64,000 nt of DNA from Thermoanaerobaculia bacterium (GTDB lineage Bacteria; Acidobacteriota; Thermoanaerobaculia; Multivoradales; JAHEKO01), in contig CALZIK010000052.1 of NCBI GenBank assembly GCA_945787635.1, positions 1 to 64,000 on the forward strand, given 5' to 3'. A model generated the notes under the pieces. That model saw only the letters and a list, made by a program, of their open reading frames with translations. It did no database searches and had not been told where the DNA came from. The position numbers and the translations under genes are program-made. Below are positions 26,259 through 34,843 of this stretch, in pieces. Within the stretch, counting starts at the first letter, position 1; every line of letters starts with the position of its first letter.

Positions 26259-26750
26259 CTAGCTGTCCTCGGAGCCCGTCTCGGAGTCCATTCGGCGCTC
26301 GAACTCGAGCTCGAGCCAACGGCCTCGGACGAGCGGTCCGAGAACGATGCAGGTGCGCGTGGAGGCGACGGTCTCGATGGATCCGAAGCCGTTTTCGAGG
26401 ACGCCGGCCAGCGCCGCGGTGTCCTGGGCGCGCACCTTGACCAGAAACGCGTCGTCGCCCGTTATCTTGCCTACTTCCTCCACGTGCTCGAGCTCGGCGA
26501 GCTGACGGAAGGTCTGGTCTCGCCGTCCGGGATCGTTGTCCTTGACGAAGACGTAGGCGAGCACCTCAAATCCGAGGACGGCCGGGTCGAAGTCCGCACG
26601 GTACCCGACCACGACGCCGGAGGCCTCGAGCTTCCTGAGGCGCTCGCCGACGGCCGCGGCCGTCAGCCCGACGAATCGGCTCATTTTCGCCTTGGAGATT
26701 CGGCCGTCCTTCTCGAGGAGCGCGAGAATCTTGAGGTCGGTCAGGTCCAT
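26259..26750 (-). CDS. Lrp/AsnC-family transcriptional regulator
   Basis: A 163-aa regulator with an N-terminal winged helix-turn-helix (residues about 1-55; ILALLEKDGRISKAKMSRFVGLTAAAVGERLRKLEASGVV) and a C-terminal RAM ligand-binding/oligomerisation domain (about 68-145; AYVFVKDNDPG and VEEVGKITGDDAFLVKVRAQD). Such proteins usually sense amino acids or related small molecules. It is 31 bp downstream of the TPR/DUF1579-like gene and probably co-transcribed with it. Confidence 0.9.
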   Translation of the reverse strand: MDLTDLKILALLEKDGRISKAKMSRFVGLTAAAVGERLRKLEASGVVVGYRADFDPAVLGFEVLAYVFVKDNDPGRRDQTFRQLAELEHVEEVGKITGDDAFLVKVRAQDTAALAGVLENGFGSIETVASTRTCIVLGPLVRGRWLELEFERRMDSETGSEDS

Positions 26751-26781
26751 GATCGCCCTGAGCTCTTGGCCTTCGCAGAAC

Positions 26782-27720
26782 CTACTGCGAACGCCTCACA
26801 TAGTACGAGTCCCAGGTCACGGTCCAGGTCTTGCCGCCGTCGGTCGAGGCCTCGGCCATCTGGCGGACCTTGCCGGTGGTGATTCGGGTCCAGGTCCATC
26901 GACTTCGGCTCGGCAGATCCGGATCGCTTTCCAGGATCATGGATCCGTTCCGGAAGGTGCCCTCGAGATTCGGCCAGTTGGCGATCCTGCCGGTGTTGTC
27001 TCTGAAGATCTGGGTCCATGTCTCGTCGACATCGTCAAAGTAGTTGAGCGACAGTCCCTTGTGGCCGCTCTGGGACTCCCACTCCTCTAGAACCAGGCAC
27101 CCGTCCAGAGAGTTGCTGATCAGGTTGTGTCCGACGACCTGACCCTGAGGGTTCTCCACGTCCCAGTCGCCGATCCAGAAGTCGAACTGGCGAAACTCGT
27201 CCGCGGTGCACGGGAGCAGCTGCTGGATGGCCTCCTGGAATCTCGAGTCCGTTCGCAGCCAATCGAACTCCGAATTGGCTTGCAGCCGCTGCGCGAGGCC
27301 TCTTGACGAGCCGAGAGCCACCAGCTCGGAGAGAGTCTCGAAGGTCGCCGGCTCCTTGGCCCTCGCCTGCGCCCGGGCGATGCCGTAAAGAGCCGGCCCC
27401 GCGGCGTAGCCGAGGTCGATCGCTTTTCGATAGGCGGCAACCGCCCGGGAGCTCGCGTTGCCGGTCTCGAGGGTCGCGAGGGCGAACCTGAACCAGGCCG
27501 TGGCGTCCTCGGGCCGGCCCTCGGTCAGAGCCTCGTAGAGGGGGAGGGCCGTCTTCCAGTCGCCCGCCCCGAAGGCTACGTTGGCGTCCGCTTCCACTTG
27601 TTCCAGGTGAGTCGCGTCCGTTGTGCCCGGGGTCGCCTCGGCGCCTCGGTCTCCGACGAGCGTCATCGACAGGAGAAGCAGTGCGGCGCTGGCGACGTTG
27701 GTCGAGGGTCTGTGGTTCAT
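26782..27720 (-). CDS. Secreted TPR protein with DUF1579-like C-terminal domain
   Basis: A 312-aa protein with an N-terminal signal (ASAALLLLSMTLVGDRGAEA), two to three TPR-like helices (about residues 40-120: NVAFGAGDWKTALPLYEALTEG, AVAAYRKAIDLGYAAG) and a C-terminal domain with FDFWIGDWDVENPQG, which resembles DUF1579 lipocalin-like proteins. The start ATG 27720 has GGGAGGAG upstream. The function is unknown. It leads a two-gene unit with the Lrp-type regulator, and a palindrome sits in its promoter region. Confidence 0.75.
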   Translation of the reverse strand: MNHRPSTNVASAALLLLSMTLVGDRGAEATPGTTDATHLEQVEADANVAFGAGDWKTALPLYEALTEGRPEDATAWFRFALATLETGNASSRAVAAYRKAIDLGYAAGPALYGIARAQARAKEPATFETLSELVALGSSRGLAQRLQANSEFDWLRTDSRFQEAIQQLLPCTADEFRQFDFWIGDWDVENPQGQVVGHNLISNSLDGCLVLEEWESQSGHKGLSLNYFDDVDETWTQIFRDNTGRIANWPNLEGTFRNGSMILESDPDLPSRSRWTWTRITTGKVRQMAEASTDGGKTWTVTWDSYYVRRSQ

Positions 27721-27784
27721 GCGAGGGCTCCTCCCGGCTTTACGATTAACTTTATGATGGAGAAGACGGCAAAACTCAATTGTT

Positions 27785-27814
27785 TCCATAGATAATCCGT
27801 ATTGTAGCTATGGA
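27785..27814. promoter_or_regulatory. Candidate operator: inverted repeat in A/T-rich leader
   Basis: TCCATAG (27785-27791) and CTATGGA (27808-27814) form a perfect 7-bp inverted repeat with centres 23 bp apart, about two helical turns. GATAAT follows each arm region, giving an overlapping direct repeat. It lies 65-94 bp upstream of the TPR-lrp unit in a conspicuously A/T-rich patch. Binding by the Lrp-type regulator encoded in the same unit is inference. Confidence 0.4.
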
Positions 27815-27994
27815 TAATGTCGGACGATAAGCGAATCGCCAGCTGATAGCAAGTCCCTTTCGAACTGATGCCGGTGTCTCCCGCTCTGGATACGCTCGGG
27901 TGCCGAGCCCGCAGCGACCTTGCCGCCAAGACACGAGCCGCGCACACCGAGACTCGATTCGCCGCCCGCAAACGCGAGCCGGCGCGCCGCGCGG

Positions 27995-28747
27995 CTAGCC
28001 GGCCTTCTCCTCGACGTACCGCCTTCTGAGGTTCACCGGCCCTCTCCGAGCCCTTCTCAGTCTGAGGTTCAGCATCTCGACGAAGACCGAAAATCCCATG
28101 GCGAAGTAGATGTAGCCCTTGGGGATATGGAAGTGAAGGCCGTCGGCGATCAAGGCCGTACCGACCAGCAGAAGAAAGCTGAGCGCGAGCATCTTGACGG
28201 TGGGATGCGCCTCGACGAACTGGGAGAGTGATTTGGCGAAGACCATCATGAAGCCGACCGCGATGACGACCGCGATGACCATCACCGAGATGTGGCGAGC
28301 CATGCCGACTGCGGTGATCACCGAATCGAGCGAGAAGACGATGTCGAGGAGCATGATCTGCACCAGGACCGAGCCGAACGAGGCCGCGACCGCCGCCGAA
28401 CTGGATCCCTCCTCGCCCTCGAGCTTGTTGTGAATCTCGTGGGTGGCCTTGGCGAGCAGGAACAGCCCGCCGATCAGCAGGACGAGATCGCGCCCCGAGA
28501 CCTCTTGTCCGAACAGGGAAAAGAGCGGGGCAGTGAGCTTGATGATCCAGGCGATCGAGAACAGCAGCGCGATGCGCATGATCATCGCCAGAGCGAGGCC
28601 GATCGTTCGCCCTTTGCCGCGCTGCTCGACGGAGAGCTTGCTGGTCAGGATCGAGATGAAGATGATGTTGTCGATACCCAGGACGATCTCGAGGGCCGTC
28701 AGCGTTACCAAGGCGATCCAGGCCTCCGGCTCGAAAATCCACTCCAT
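27995..28747 (-). CDS. TerC-family integral membrane protein
   Basis: A 250-aa TerC-family protein with about seven transmembrane helices. The diagnostic Asp-rich helices are visible: ALEIVLGIDNIIFISIL (about residues 18-34) and MLLDIVFSLDSVITAVGMA (about 132-150), with a cytoplasmic loop of charged residues between. Family members are linked to manganese export and metal loading of exported proteins. GGGGAG precedes the ATG at 28747. It is monocistronic and separated from the Lrp unit by 274 bp in which I see no gene. Confidence 0.9.
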   Translation of the reverse strand: MEWIFEPEAWIALVTLTALEIVLGIDNIIFISILTSKLSVEQRGKGRTIGLALAMIMRIALLFSIAWIIKLTAPLFSLFGQEVSGRDLVLLIGGLFLLAKATHEIHNKLEGEEGSSSAAVAASFGSVLVQIMLLDIVFSLDSVITAVGMARHISVMVIAVVIAVGFMMVFAKSLSQFVEAHPTVKMLALSFLLLVGTALIADGLHFHIPKGYIYFAMGFSVFVEMLNLRLRRARRGPVNLRRRYVEEKAG

Positions 28748-28787
28748 TGCTTACTCCCCGTCTCGGAATCCCGGAGGAGCCACGGCC

Positions 28788-28803
28788 TACCCCCCGGGGT
28801 AGT
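28788..28803. other. Perfect short palindrome in the terC leader
   Basis: CTACCCC-CC-GGGGTAG, 7-bp arms, 41 bp upstream of the terC start and 84 bp upstream of the divergent gene. It could be an operator for either gene or a hairpin in the terC leader transcript. Confidence 0.35.
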
Positions 28804-28849
28804 TTCGTCGCCTAGCCCCGAGTGAGATCGGGACCTAGCCGGCCGTGCT

Positions 28850-28878
28850 TGTCAAATGGTAGTACGGCCCATATGGTA
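28850..28878 (+). promoter_or_regulatory. Sigma-70-like promoter with near-leaderless start
   Basis: TTGTCA (28850-28855), a 17-bp spacer, then TATGGT (28873-28878). The ATG at 28887 is only 8 bp past the -10 box, so the transcript would begin at or just before the start codon. ATGGTAG is repeated directly at 28857 and 28874, 17 bp apart, overlapping the promoter. Confidence 0.45.
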
Positions 28879-28886
28879 GGTCACGC

Positions 28887-29372
28887 ATGATGGAACTGGC
28901 CAAGCGTTTCCGGCGAGCGATTCTGCTAGGCGGAGGGGCCGCCCTGGTGGTCCTTCACCTCGGCATTCTCTGGCGCCGGGTCGTGGACGGCACCTTCCTC
29001 TCGCCGCAGGTCGTGGCGCAGTGGGGCGTCGCCGGCCTGCTAGTGGTGACCGCCGTGGTGCTGCGGCGCCGCGGGGTGAGCCTGCTTCGAGGCCGGTCGG
29101 CCATCGCGTTCTGGATTGTCGTGGCCCTGATGCACGGCATGGTCGCGCTTCCGGGCGGCCCCGGCTTCGTGGGCGTCCTCAACACCGCGCCGGCGACGGT
29201 TGCCCTGCCCTTGAGCCTTTGTCTGGTGACAGGCGCCCTGGTCCTCCTGGTCGTCCTCAGTGCACGGCCGAGGCCGAGCCTGCTTCACTTCGGTCCGCGT
29301 CACGCTCCGCTCAGCCTGGCCTTTCCCGCCGGGCTTCCGCCGGCGATCTCCCCGCGCGCCCCCCCGGCCTGA
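28887..29372 (+). CDS. Small membrane protein, function unknown
   Basis: A 161-aa protein with about four hydrophobic segments (residues about 11-28, 42-60, 72-90, 104-128) and a Pro-rich tail (PAGLPPAISPRAPPA) that looks exported or disordered. No family recognised. It is first in a row of three plus-strand genes ending with the TonB-dependent receptor, so a role linked to that receptor is possible but unproven. No Shine-Dalgarno sequence precedes the start. Confidence 0.6.
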   Translation: MMELAKRFRRAILLGGGAALVVLHLGILWRRVVDGTFLSPQVVAQWGVAGLLVVTAVVLRRRGVSLLRGRSAIAFWIVVALMHGMVALPGGPGFVGVLNTAPATVALPLSLCLVTGALVLLVVLSARPRPSLLHFGPRHAPLSLAFPAGLPPAISPRAPPA

Positions 29373-29497
29373 TCCTCACCGGATTTCTCGAGGTGAAGAT
29401 CCCCGCGGTTGCCGCGGCGGAGACCGATGCGTCGAGCCGCTGGACGGCGGCGGGCGCATCAGCCAAACCCTGCTCCTGAAAGGAGCCCGAGAGGACG

Positions 29498-30226
29498 ATG
29501 GCTGGAAGTGAGATCGATTCCACCCTGCATGGGCTGGTGCTGCGCCTGCCGGCGCTGACCACCGTCTGCGCTATCTGGTTCTGCTACGAACTGTTTGCCC
29601 GTTACCGGAGCAAGGGCGGAGGCCCGCACCTGCTCTGGTGGGGCATCGGCATGGCGACCTACGGCCTCGGTACCTTCACCGAAGCCGTGACCTCGTTCTT
29701 CGGCTGGCAGCCGATGGTGTTTCGCCTCTGGTATGTCGCAGGGGCGTTTCTGGGCGGCTATCCCCTCGCTCAAGGATCGATCTACCTGCTGATGAAGCGG
29801 CGCTTCGCGAACGCCTCTGCCTGGATCGTGTGCAGCCTGATCGCGATCGCCTCCGTCTTCGTGCTTTTGACCCCGCTCGACGTCGGCCTGGCCGAAACAC
29901 ACCGGCTTTCGGGCCGGGTAATCGAGTGGACCTGGATCCGGGGTATCAGTCCCTTCTTCAATCTCTACGCAGTTGCGTTTCTCGTGGGCGGTGCGATCCT
30001 GTCCGCCGTCCGATTCCGAACCAGCCCGAATCTCCGCCACCGGTACGTTGGGAACATTTTGATCGCGGTCGGCGCGATCCTTCCGGGTATTGGCGGCGCC
30101 ATGACGCGCGCCGGCTATGTCGAGGTCTTGTACGTGACCGAGTTGGCTGGCCTGCTTCTCATTTATGCCGGATACCGGCTGAACGTCTCGAAAAGAGTCG
30201 TTCTCGAGCCGGTCCTCGCGGCGTGA
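29498..30226 (+). CDS. Seven-helix membrane protein, function unknown
   Basis: A 242-aa protein with about seven predicted helices and few charges outside short loops. Conserved-looking loop sequences include GIGMATYGLGTFTEAVTSFFGW and GAFLGGYPLAQGSIYLLMKRR. I do not recognise a named family. GAAAGGAG is upstream of the ATG at 29498. It ends 19 bp before the TonB-dependent receptor start, so the two are almost certainly co-transcribed. Confidence 0.7.
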   Translation: MAGSEIDSTLHGLVLRLPALTTVCAIWFCYELFARYRSKGGGPHLLWWGIGMATYGLGTFTEAVTSFFGWQPMVFRLWYVAGAFLGGYPLAQGSIYLLMKRRFANASAWIVCSLIAIASVFVLLTPLDVGLAETHRLSGRVIEWTWIRGISPFFNLYAVAFLVGGAILSAVRFRTSPNLRHRYVGNILIAVGAILPGIGGAMTRAGYVEVLYVTELAGLLLIYAGYRLNVSKRVVLEPVLAA

Positions 30227-30245
30227 CAGAAAGGTGATTCTCACT

Positions 30246-32552
30246 ATGCAACAGAAACTTTTTCCTGTCTCCCGGCGCCGAATGAGCGCCGTACTGGCCG
30301 GGCTCCTGCTGATCGCCGGCGTTCCGGCTGCGTTGGCGGTGGCCCAAACGACCGCGGCTTCCGCGGCCGAGGCATCGACCGAATCCGAGGATCAGCCCTC
30401 GGACTACTTCTTCGGCGAAACCACAGTGACCGCGACCGGCACCGCGTCCGAGTCCTTCGAGATCGCGACTCCGGTGACGGTTCTCGACCGTGAGCGCATC
30501 GAACGCGAGGCGCCCTCGAATGCTTCCGAGCTGCTGCGCTTCGAGCCGGGAGTAGACATCAACGGGGTTGGGCCCAATCAGTCACGGCCGATCATTCGAG
30601 GGCAGCGCGGCCTGCGTGTCCTGTTCCTCGAGAACGGGCTGCGGATGAACAACGCCCGGCGGCAGACCGACTTCGGCGAGATTCCGGCTCTCGTGGATCT
30701 CGAAAGCGTCGAGACGGTCGAGGTCGTGCGCGGGCCGGCATCGGTCCTCTACGGCAGCGACGCGATCGGCGGAGTCTTGAATCTGCTGACTCGGCGTCCC
30801 CTGCTCGGCGGCGGGGCTGGCGTGTCTGGCTCGGCGGTGGCGCGCTACGGCTCCGCCGGGGACTCGGCTCGGCTCGAGGCCTCGCTGGTTCGCCAGGCGG
30901 ACCGGACTTCGTTTCGGCTGGGCGGCTCGATTCGAGACGCGAGTGACTACCAGGCGCCGAGCGGCAGATACGGTGCGATCGACCTCGACCGCGACGTCGA
31001 CGTGGTGGATTCGGGCGTCGAGGACAACAGCGTCTTCGCGGTCGTTTCCCGCGCTCTGACCGACAGCCAGGAGCTGTTCGTGCGCTGGAATCGGTATCGC
31101 GCCAAGGACATGGGCTTCGGCTTCGTGGAGCCCGATCTGCTGGGTAACGCCGAAGATTTCCGGATCCGGATCCAGTATCCATTCCAGGATTTCGACCGAT
31201 TCACCCTTGGCTACGAGGGGTCGGGCTTCGACAGCGTGCTTGCGGACTCGGTCGAGGTGCAGAGCTACTTTCAATCCAACGAGCGTGGGCTCAACAACGA
31301 CATCGATATCAACATCGGCCCGGTCGCGCCCGGTTTTCCCGACTCGGCGGTCGAAGCCGACACCGAGAACTTCACCGATCTCGACAGCTACGGGCTGCGC
31401 GCCGAGACCATCAAGGCGGTCAACGACACTCACTTGATCACCTACGGTCTCGAATGGTGGACCGACGATTCGATCAACACCGACCGCTCGGTGACCACCA
31501 CCCGGATTCGCTTTCCGTTTCCGCCCTTCGAGGCGACGGACGTGATGACGGATACGGTCGCGAACGCCCCCAACGCCCAGAACGAGAGCCTGGGTCTCTT
31601 TGCCCAGGGCGAGGTCGAGCTCGCCGAGCGCGCGACGCTGACCGTCGGCGCCCGCTACCAGTCCGTCGAGACTCGTGCCGATTCCACTCCCGATTGGGAT
31701 GTCACCGGGCTCGATTTCAAGGACAACAGCCTGGTCGGCGCCCTCAGCCTCATCTACCGGTTGAACGACCAGTGGCGAGTGACGGCATCGTATGGCTCGG
31801 CCTTCCGGGCGCCCAACATCGTCGAGCGGCTGTTCAACGGGCTCACGCCCGAGGGCGCCGGTTTTCAGATCCTCAACCCCGATCTGACCTCGGAGCAGAG
31901 CGACAACATCGACTTCGGCATCAAGTATCGCAACAACCGGGCGCTCGTCGAGCTGTTCGCGTTTCGCAACGACATCGACGACGGCGTGATTCAGTACTTT
32001 CTGAGCCCGGCGGAGATCGAGACGCTTCCGGCGGCCACCCAGGCCGAGATCCGGGACAGCGGCGTGCGCTTCGTGGTGCAGCAGCGCAACATCGACCGGT
32101 TGCGCTACGAGGGGGTCGAGCTGCGGGTGGATGTCCGGACCGCCGACGCCTGGCATCTGGGCGGCAACTTCACCCACCTCGACGGCGAGCGGCTCGACAG
32201 CACCAACCCGCCGACCGGTGACACGGTGACCGACAAGCTCAACCTCTACGCCCGCTGGATGCCCCTCGGGCGCGACTATTGGTTGGAATACCGGCTTCGT
32301 CATACTGGCGACGAGCGGGCGAACCTGGATCCGGGCGAGCCGATTCCTCCGGTTGGAGAGATCCTGCCGTCGTTCTCGGTTCACAACCTGAGCGGCGGAT
32401 GGACGTTCAAGAGCGGATCGGCCGGGTCGCACGAGCTGGGCTTGATTCTGGCCAACCTGACCGACGAGCTCTATGCGGAGTTCTCCAACGCCACCTTCTT
32501 CAGGCCGCAGCCGGGAAGGAATGCCATCTTGACCTACCGGTTCCGGCGCTAG
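30246..32552 (+). CDS. TonB-dependent outer-membrane receptor
   Basis: A 768-aa outer-membrane transporter with a signal peptide (about residues 1-35). The plug domain (about 50-185) shows TPVTVLDRERIEREAPSNAS, RPIIRGQRGLRVLFLENGL and VEVVRGPASVLYGSDAIGGV, followed by a C-terminal beta-barrel with alternating aromatic strands such as DQWRVTASYGSAFRAPNIVE. The last residues are YRFRR, so the barrel does not end on an aromatic residue. The plug style resembles siderophore/heme receptors, but the ligand cannot be read. The start ATG 30246 is preferred over GTG 30234 because AAAGGTG sits upstream. Confidence 0.92.
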   Translation: MQQKLFPVSRRRMSAVLAGLLLIAGVPAALAVAQTTAASAAEASTESEDQPSDYFFGETTVTATGTASESFEIATPVTVLDRERIEREAPSNASELLRFEPGVDINGVGPNQSRPIIRGQRGLRVLFLENGLRMNNARRQTDFGEIPALVDLESVETVEVVRGPASVLYGSDAIGGVLNLLTRRPLLGGGAGVSGSAVARYGSAGDSARLEASLVRQADRTSFRLGGSIRDASDYQAPSGRYGAIDLDRDVDVVDSGVEDNSVFAVVSRALTDSQELFVRWNRYRAKDMGFGFVEPDLLGNAEDFRIRIQYPFQDFDRFTLGYEGSGFDSVLADSVEVQSYFQSNERGLNNDIDINIGPVAPGFPDSAVEADTENFTDLDSYGLRAETIKAVNDTHLITYGLEWWTDDSINTDRSVTTTRIRFPFPPFEATDVMTDTVANAPNAQNESLGLFAQGEVELAERATLTVGARYQSVETRADSTPDWDVTGLDFKDNSLVGALSLIYRLNDQWRVTASYGSAFRAPNIVERLFNGLTPEGAGFQILNPDLTSEQSDNIDFGIKYRNNRALVELFAFRNDIDDGVIQYFLSPAEIETLPAATQAEIRDSGVRFVVQQRNIDRLRYEGVELRVDVRTADAWHLGGNFTHLDGERLDSTNPPTGDTVTDKLNLYARWMPLGRDYWLEYRLRHTGDERANLDPGEPIPPVGEILPSFSVHNLSGGWTFKSGSAGSHELGLILANLTDELYAEFSNATFFRPQPGRNAILTYRFRR

Positions 32553-32561
32553 GGGCTCAAA

Positions 32562-32615
32562 GCAGAACCGGTTGGGAGGGGACAGCGTTTCCGAGGTCCC
32601 CTCCCGGCTTGGTTT
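32562..32615. terminator. Long hairpin after the receptor gene; second repeat family, copy 2
   Basis: GGGAGGGGAC (32574-32583) pairs perfectly with GTCCCCTCCC (32596-32605), extended by G-U and G-C pairs into the flanks, across a 12-nt loop. TTT follows the 3' arm. It lies 10 bp past the receptor stop and probably terminates it. Its left half matches the block at 23919-23938. Confidence 0.6.
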
Positions 32616-32808
32616 CCCGTGTTTTGGCGTCTTGGTCGGTGGGCGGGTCTCGAGCTATCCGGTTTCCTCTTGGGGATAGGCCCGCACCTGACGCAGCGAA
32701 TAGGCTGGTGTGCCACCTCGGTGGAGGGTGACATCGGGTATTCGACAGGGTAGCGTCGCCACGCCAGCCGATAGTGGCGGCGCCGAGATCGGTCCGAGAA
32801 AGAGCGAA

Positions 32809-33486
32809 ATGAACCCGAGCGTCGTCACCTCCAACCTGGCCAAGCGCTTCGGGCACAAGTGGGCGTTGGCTCACGTCGATCTCGAGGTCGAGGCAGGCCA
32901 GGGCCTGTTGGTCGTGGGCGACAACGGCTCGGGCAAGACGACCCTGCTTCGACTGCTGGCCGGGCTGCTTCTTCCCACCCTCGGCAAAGTGGAGATCTTC
33001 GGCGCCCCTCCGCAGGAGCCGGGAAGCGGCGCTCGAGCCCGGCTCGGCCTGGTCGGCCACCAGGGCTATCTCTACGACGCCCTCAGTCCCCTGGAGACCC
33101 TGGAATTCTGGAATCGCCTGGCCGGCGGTGCGCGTTCGCCGGCCGACCTCGAGGCCCTGCTCGATCAGGCCGGTTTGGCGGCGGATCGGAATCGTCGGGT
33201 GGGCGGGTTTTCGGCGGGGATGCGCAAGCGATTGAGTATTCTGCGGCTTCACCTCGAGAAGCCCGATGTGGTTCTGCTAGACGAGCCGTTCTCGGCGCTC
33301 GACGAGGCCGGTCGGGGCTGGCTGCTGGGAACGCTTGCCGACCTCCGGCGGGGTGGTGCCACTTTGATCGTCGCTTCGCACGACCCCGAGCGCGCGGCGC
33401 CGCTGTGCGATCGTGCGATTCGGATGGACCAGGGGCAGGTCATCTGGCAGGGTGCGGCCTTCGGACAGGGATGGGCCGCTCGATGA
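32809..33486 (+). CDS. ccmA: Heme exporter ATPase CcmA
   Basis: ATPase of the CcmABCD complex that releases holo-CcmE in System I cytochrome c maturation; 225 aa. Walker A GDNGSGKTT (about residues 35-43), signature FSAGMRKRLSILRLHL, Walker B VVLLDEPFSALDE, H-loop ASHD. The start ATG 32809 follows GAGAAAGAG. First gene of a nine-gene operon; the stop overlaps ccmB (ATGA). The 256 bp before it hold the terminator of the receptor gene and presumably the operon promoter. Confidence 0.93.
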   Translation: MNPSVVTSNLAKRFGHKWALAHVDLEVEAGQGLLVVGDNGSGKTTLLRLLAGLLLPTLGKVEIFGAPPQEPGSGARARLGLVGHQGYLYDALSPLETLEFWNRLAGGARSPADLEALLDQAGLAADRNRRVGGFSAGMRKRLSILRLHLEKPDVVLLDEPFSALDEAGRGWLLGTLADLRRGGATLIVASHDPERAAPLCDRAIRMDQGQVIWQGAAFGQGWAAR

Positions 33487-34163
33487 GCGTCCTTGGCCAG
33501 GCGCTGGCGGTGGCGCGCAAGGACCTGTTGCTCGGGTGGCGTGGGCGGACCCGAACGCTGGCGGTCGCGCTCTTCGGCATGGTCACCCTGGTTCTCTTTT
33601 CCTTCGCGGTCGCCGCGGACGGCGAAGTCGGGGTATCCGCGGCCGCCGGTTTTCTGATCGTGGCGCTGCTTCTGAGCTCCATTCTGGCGCTCGAGGAGAG
33701 CTTTCGCCTGGAGGCCGAGGATCGAGCCATCGAAGGCTTATTGCTCCTGCCGGTTGACCCGGTCGCGATCTACTACGGCAAGGCGGTCGCCAACACGTTG
33801 CTGCTGGTTCTGCTTGGACCGATTCTGCTGTTCTTGACCGCGATCTTCTTTTCCCTGCAGCTCGATGGCGCGAATCTCGCGGGCCTTGCGGTTCTGTGGT
33901 TCCTGGCAGCCGCCGGAATCGCGGCTCCCGGAACGCTCTACGCCTCGATGACCTCTCGGCTGACCGGGCGTGACGTGATTCTGCCGCTGCTTCTCTTCCC
34001 GCTGACGCTTCCGATCCTGATGACCGGAGTGCGCAGCTTCGATCTGATCCTCCGCGGCGACGCGATGAGCCAGCTGAAGGGCTGGATCCTGCTCCTCACG
34101 GCTTTCGATCTGGTCTACTGGATTCTGTGTGGGGCGCTGTTTTCGCGTACACTTGAAGAGTGA
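33483..34163 (+). CDS. ccmB: Heme exporter permease CcmB
   Basis: A 226-aa membrane protein with about six helices. It has the CcmB pattern: N-terminal VARKDLLLGWRGRTRT, ALEESFRLEAEDRAIEGLLLLPVDPVAIYYGK, and a helix-rich C-terminal half with LPLLLFPLTLPILMTG. ATG 33483 overlaps the ccmA stop; an alternative ATG lies at 33471. The stop overlaps the GTG start of ccmC. Confidence 0.92.
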   Translation: MSVLGQALAVARKDLLLGWRGRTRTLAVALFGMVTLVLFSFAVAADGEVGVSAAAGFLIVALLLSSILALEESFRLEAEDRAIEGLLLLPVDPVAIYYGKAVANTLLLVLLGPILLFLTAIFFSLQLDGANLAGLAVLWFLAAAGIAAPGTLYASMTSRLTGRDVILPLLLFPLTLPILMTGVRSFDLILRGDAMSQLKGWILLLTAFDLVYWILCGALFSRTLEE

Positions 34164-34843
34164 AAAAACTAATTTCAGGTATCGGATTGTTGGGGATTCT
34201 GCTGCTGCTCGTCGGCAGCTACATGGGTCTTTTCGTGGCTCCGCCCGAACGCCACATGGGAGAGGTGCAGCGGATCATGTACGTGCACGTACCGACAGCG
34301 TGGGTCGGCCTTTTGTGCGCGACTCTCGCCATGGTCTTCGCGGTCGCGTACCTGTGGACCTCGAACAGCAAGTGGGACGACCGCCTGGTCGGTGCGCTCG
34401 AAGTGAGCTTCCTGCTCGGCGGCCTGCTGCTGGTGCAGGGAATGCTCTGGGGAAGAGTGACCTGGGGGATCTGGTGGACCTGGGACGTGCGGCTGACGAC
34501 TTCGCTCATCATGTTCCTCCTGTTCGCGGGGATTCTCGCGCTGCGGGCGTTCGTGGAAGAGCCGTTGCGGCGGGCGACATGGTCGTCGGTCGCGACCATC
34601 GTCGCCTACGTCGACGTGCCGCTGGTCTATTTTTGCGTCAAGTGGTTCAGGAGCCTGCATCAGGTGCAGTCGTCTCCGGAGACCGTGCATTCGTCCATGG
34701 TGGTGCCGTTGCGGGTGAACTCTTTCGCGATGCTCTTCATCGCGATCTGGCTGATCGCGTGGCGGGCACGAGTGGAGAGCAAGAGTCGTGGCGAAGAGCG
34801 GCCGCCGACACGCCGCCAGGTGGAAGGAGAAGGTAATGTCTGA
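34160..34843 (+). CDS. ccmC: Heme-handling protein CcmC
   Basis: A 227-aa six-helix membrane protein carrying the tryptophan-rich heme-handling motif WGIWWTWDVRLTT, with flanking conserved His residues in YVHVPTAWVG and ETVHSSMVVP. CcmC loads heme onto CcmE. GTG start overlapping the ccmB stop (GTGA). The C-terminal tail is charged and overlaps the start of ccmD by 8 bp. Confidence 0.95.
   Translation: MKKLISGIGLLGILLLLVGSYMGLFVAPPERHMGEVQRIMYVHVPTAWVGLLCATLAMVFAVAYLWTSNSKWDDRLVGALEVSFLLGGLLLVQGMLWGRVTWGIWWTWDVRLTTSLIMFLLFAGILALRAFVEEPLRRATWSSVATIVAYVDVPLVYFCVKWFRSLHQVQSSPETVHSSMVVPLRVNSFAMLFIAIWLIAWRARVESKSRGEERPPTRRQVEGEGNV

Noticed and set aside
28748-28886. yybP-ykoY manganese riboswitch upstream of terC
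   Set aside because: TerC genes often have one, and GGGGAG occurs here, but it is simply the ribosome-binding site next to the ATG; the conserved riboswitch core and paired arms are not present.
30582-32432. Long open frame antisense to the TonB-dependent receptor
   Set aside because: It is opposite a receptor with clear plug and barrel motifs, has no recognisable domains, and long antisense frames are expected at this GC content.
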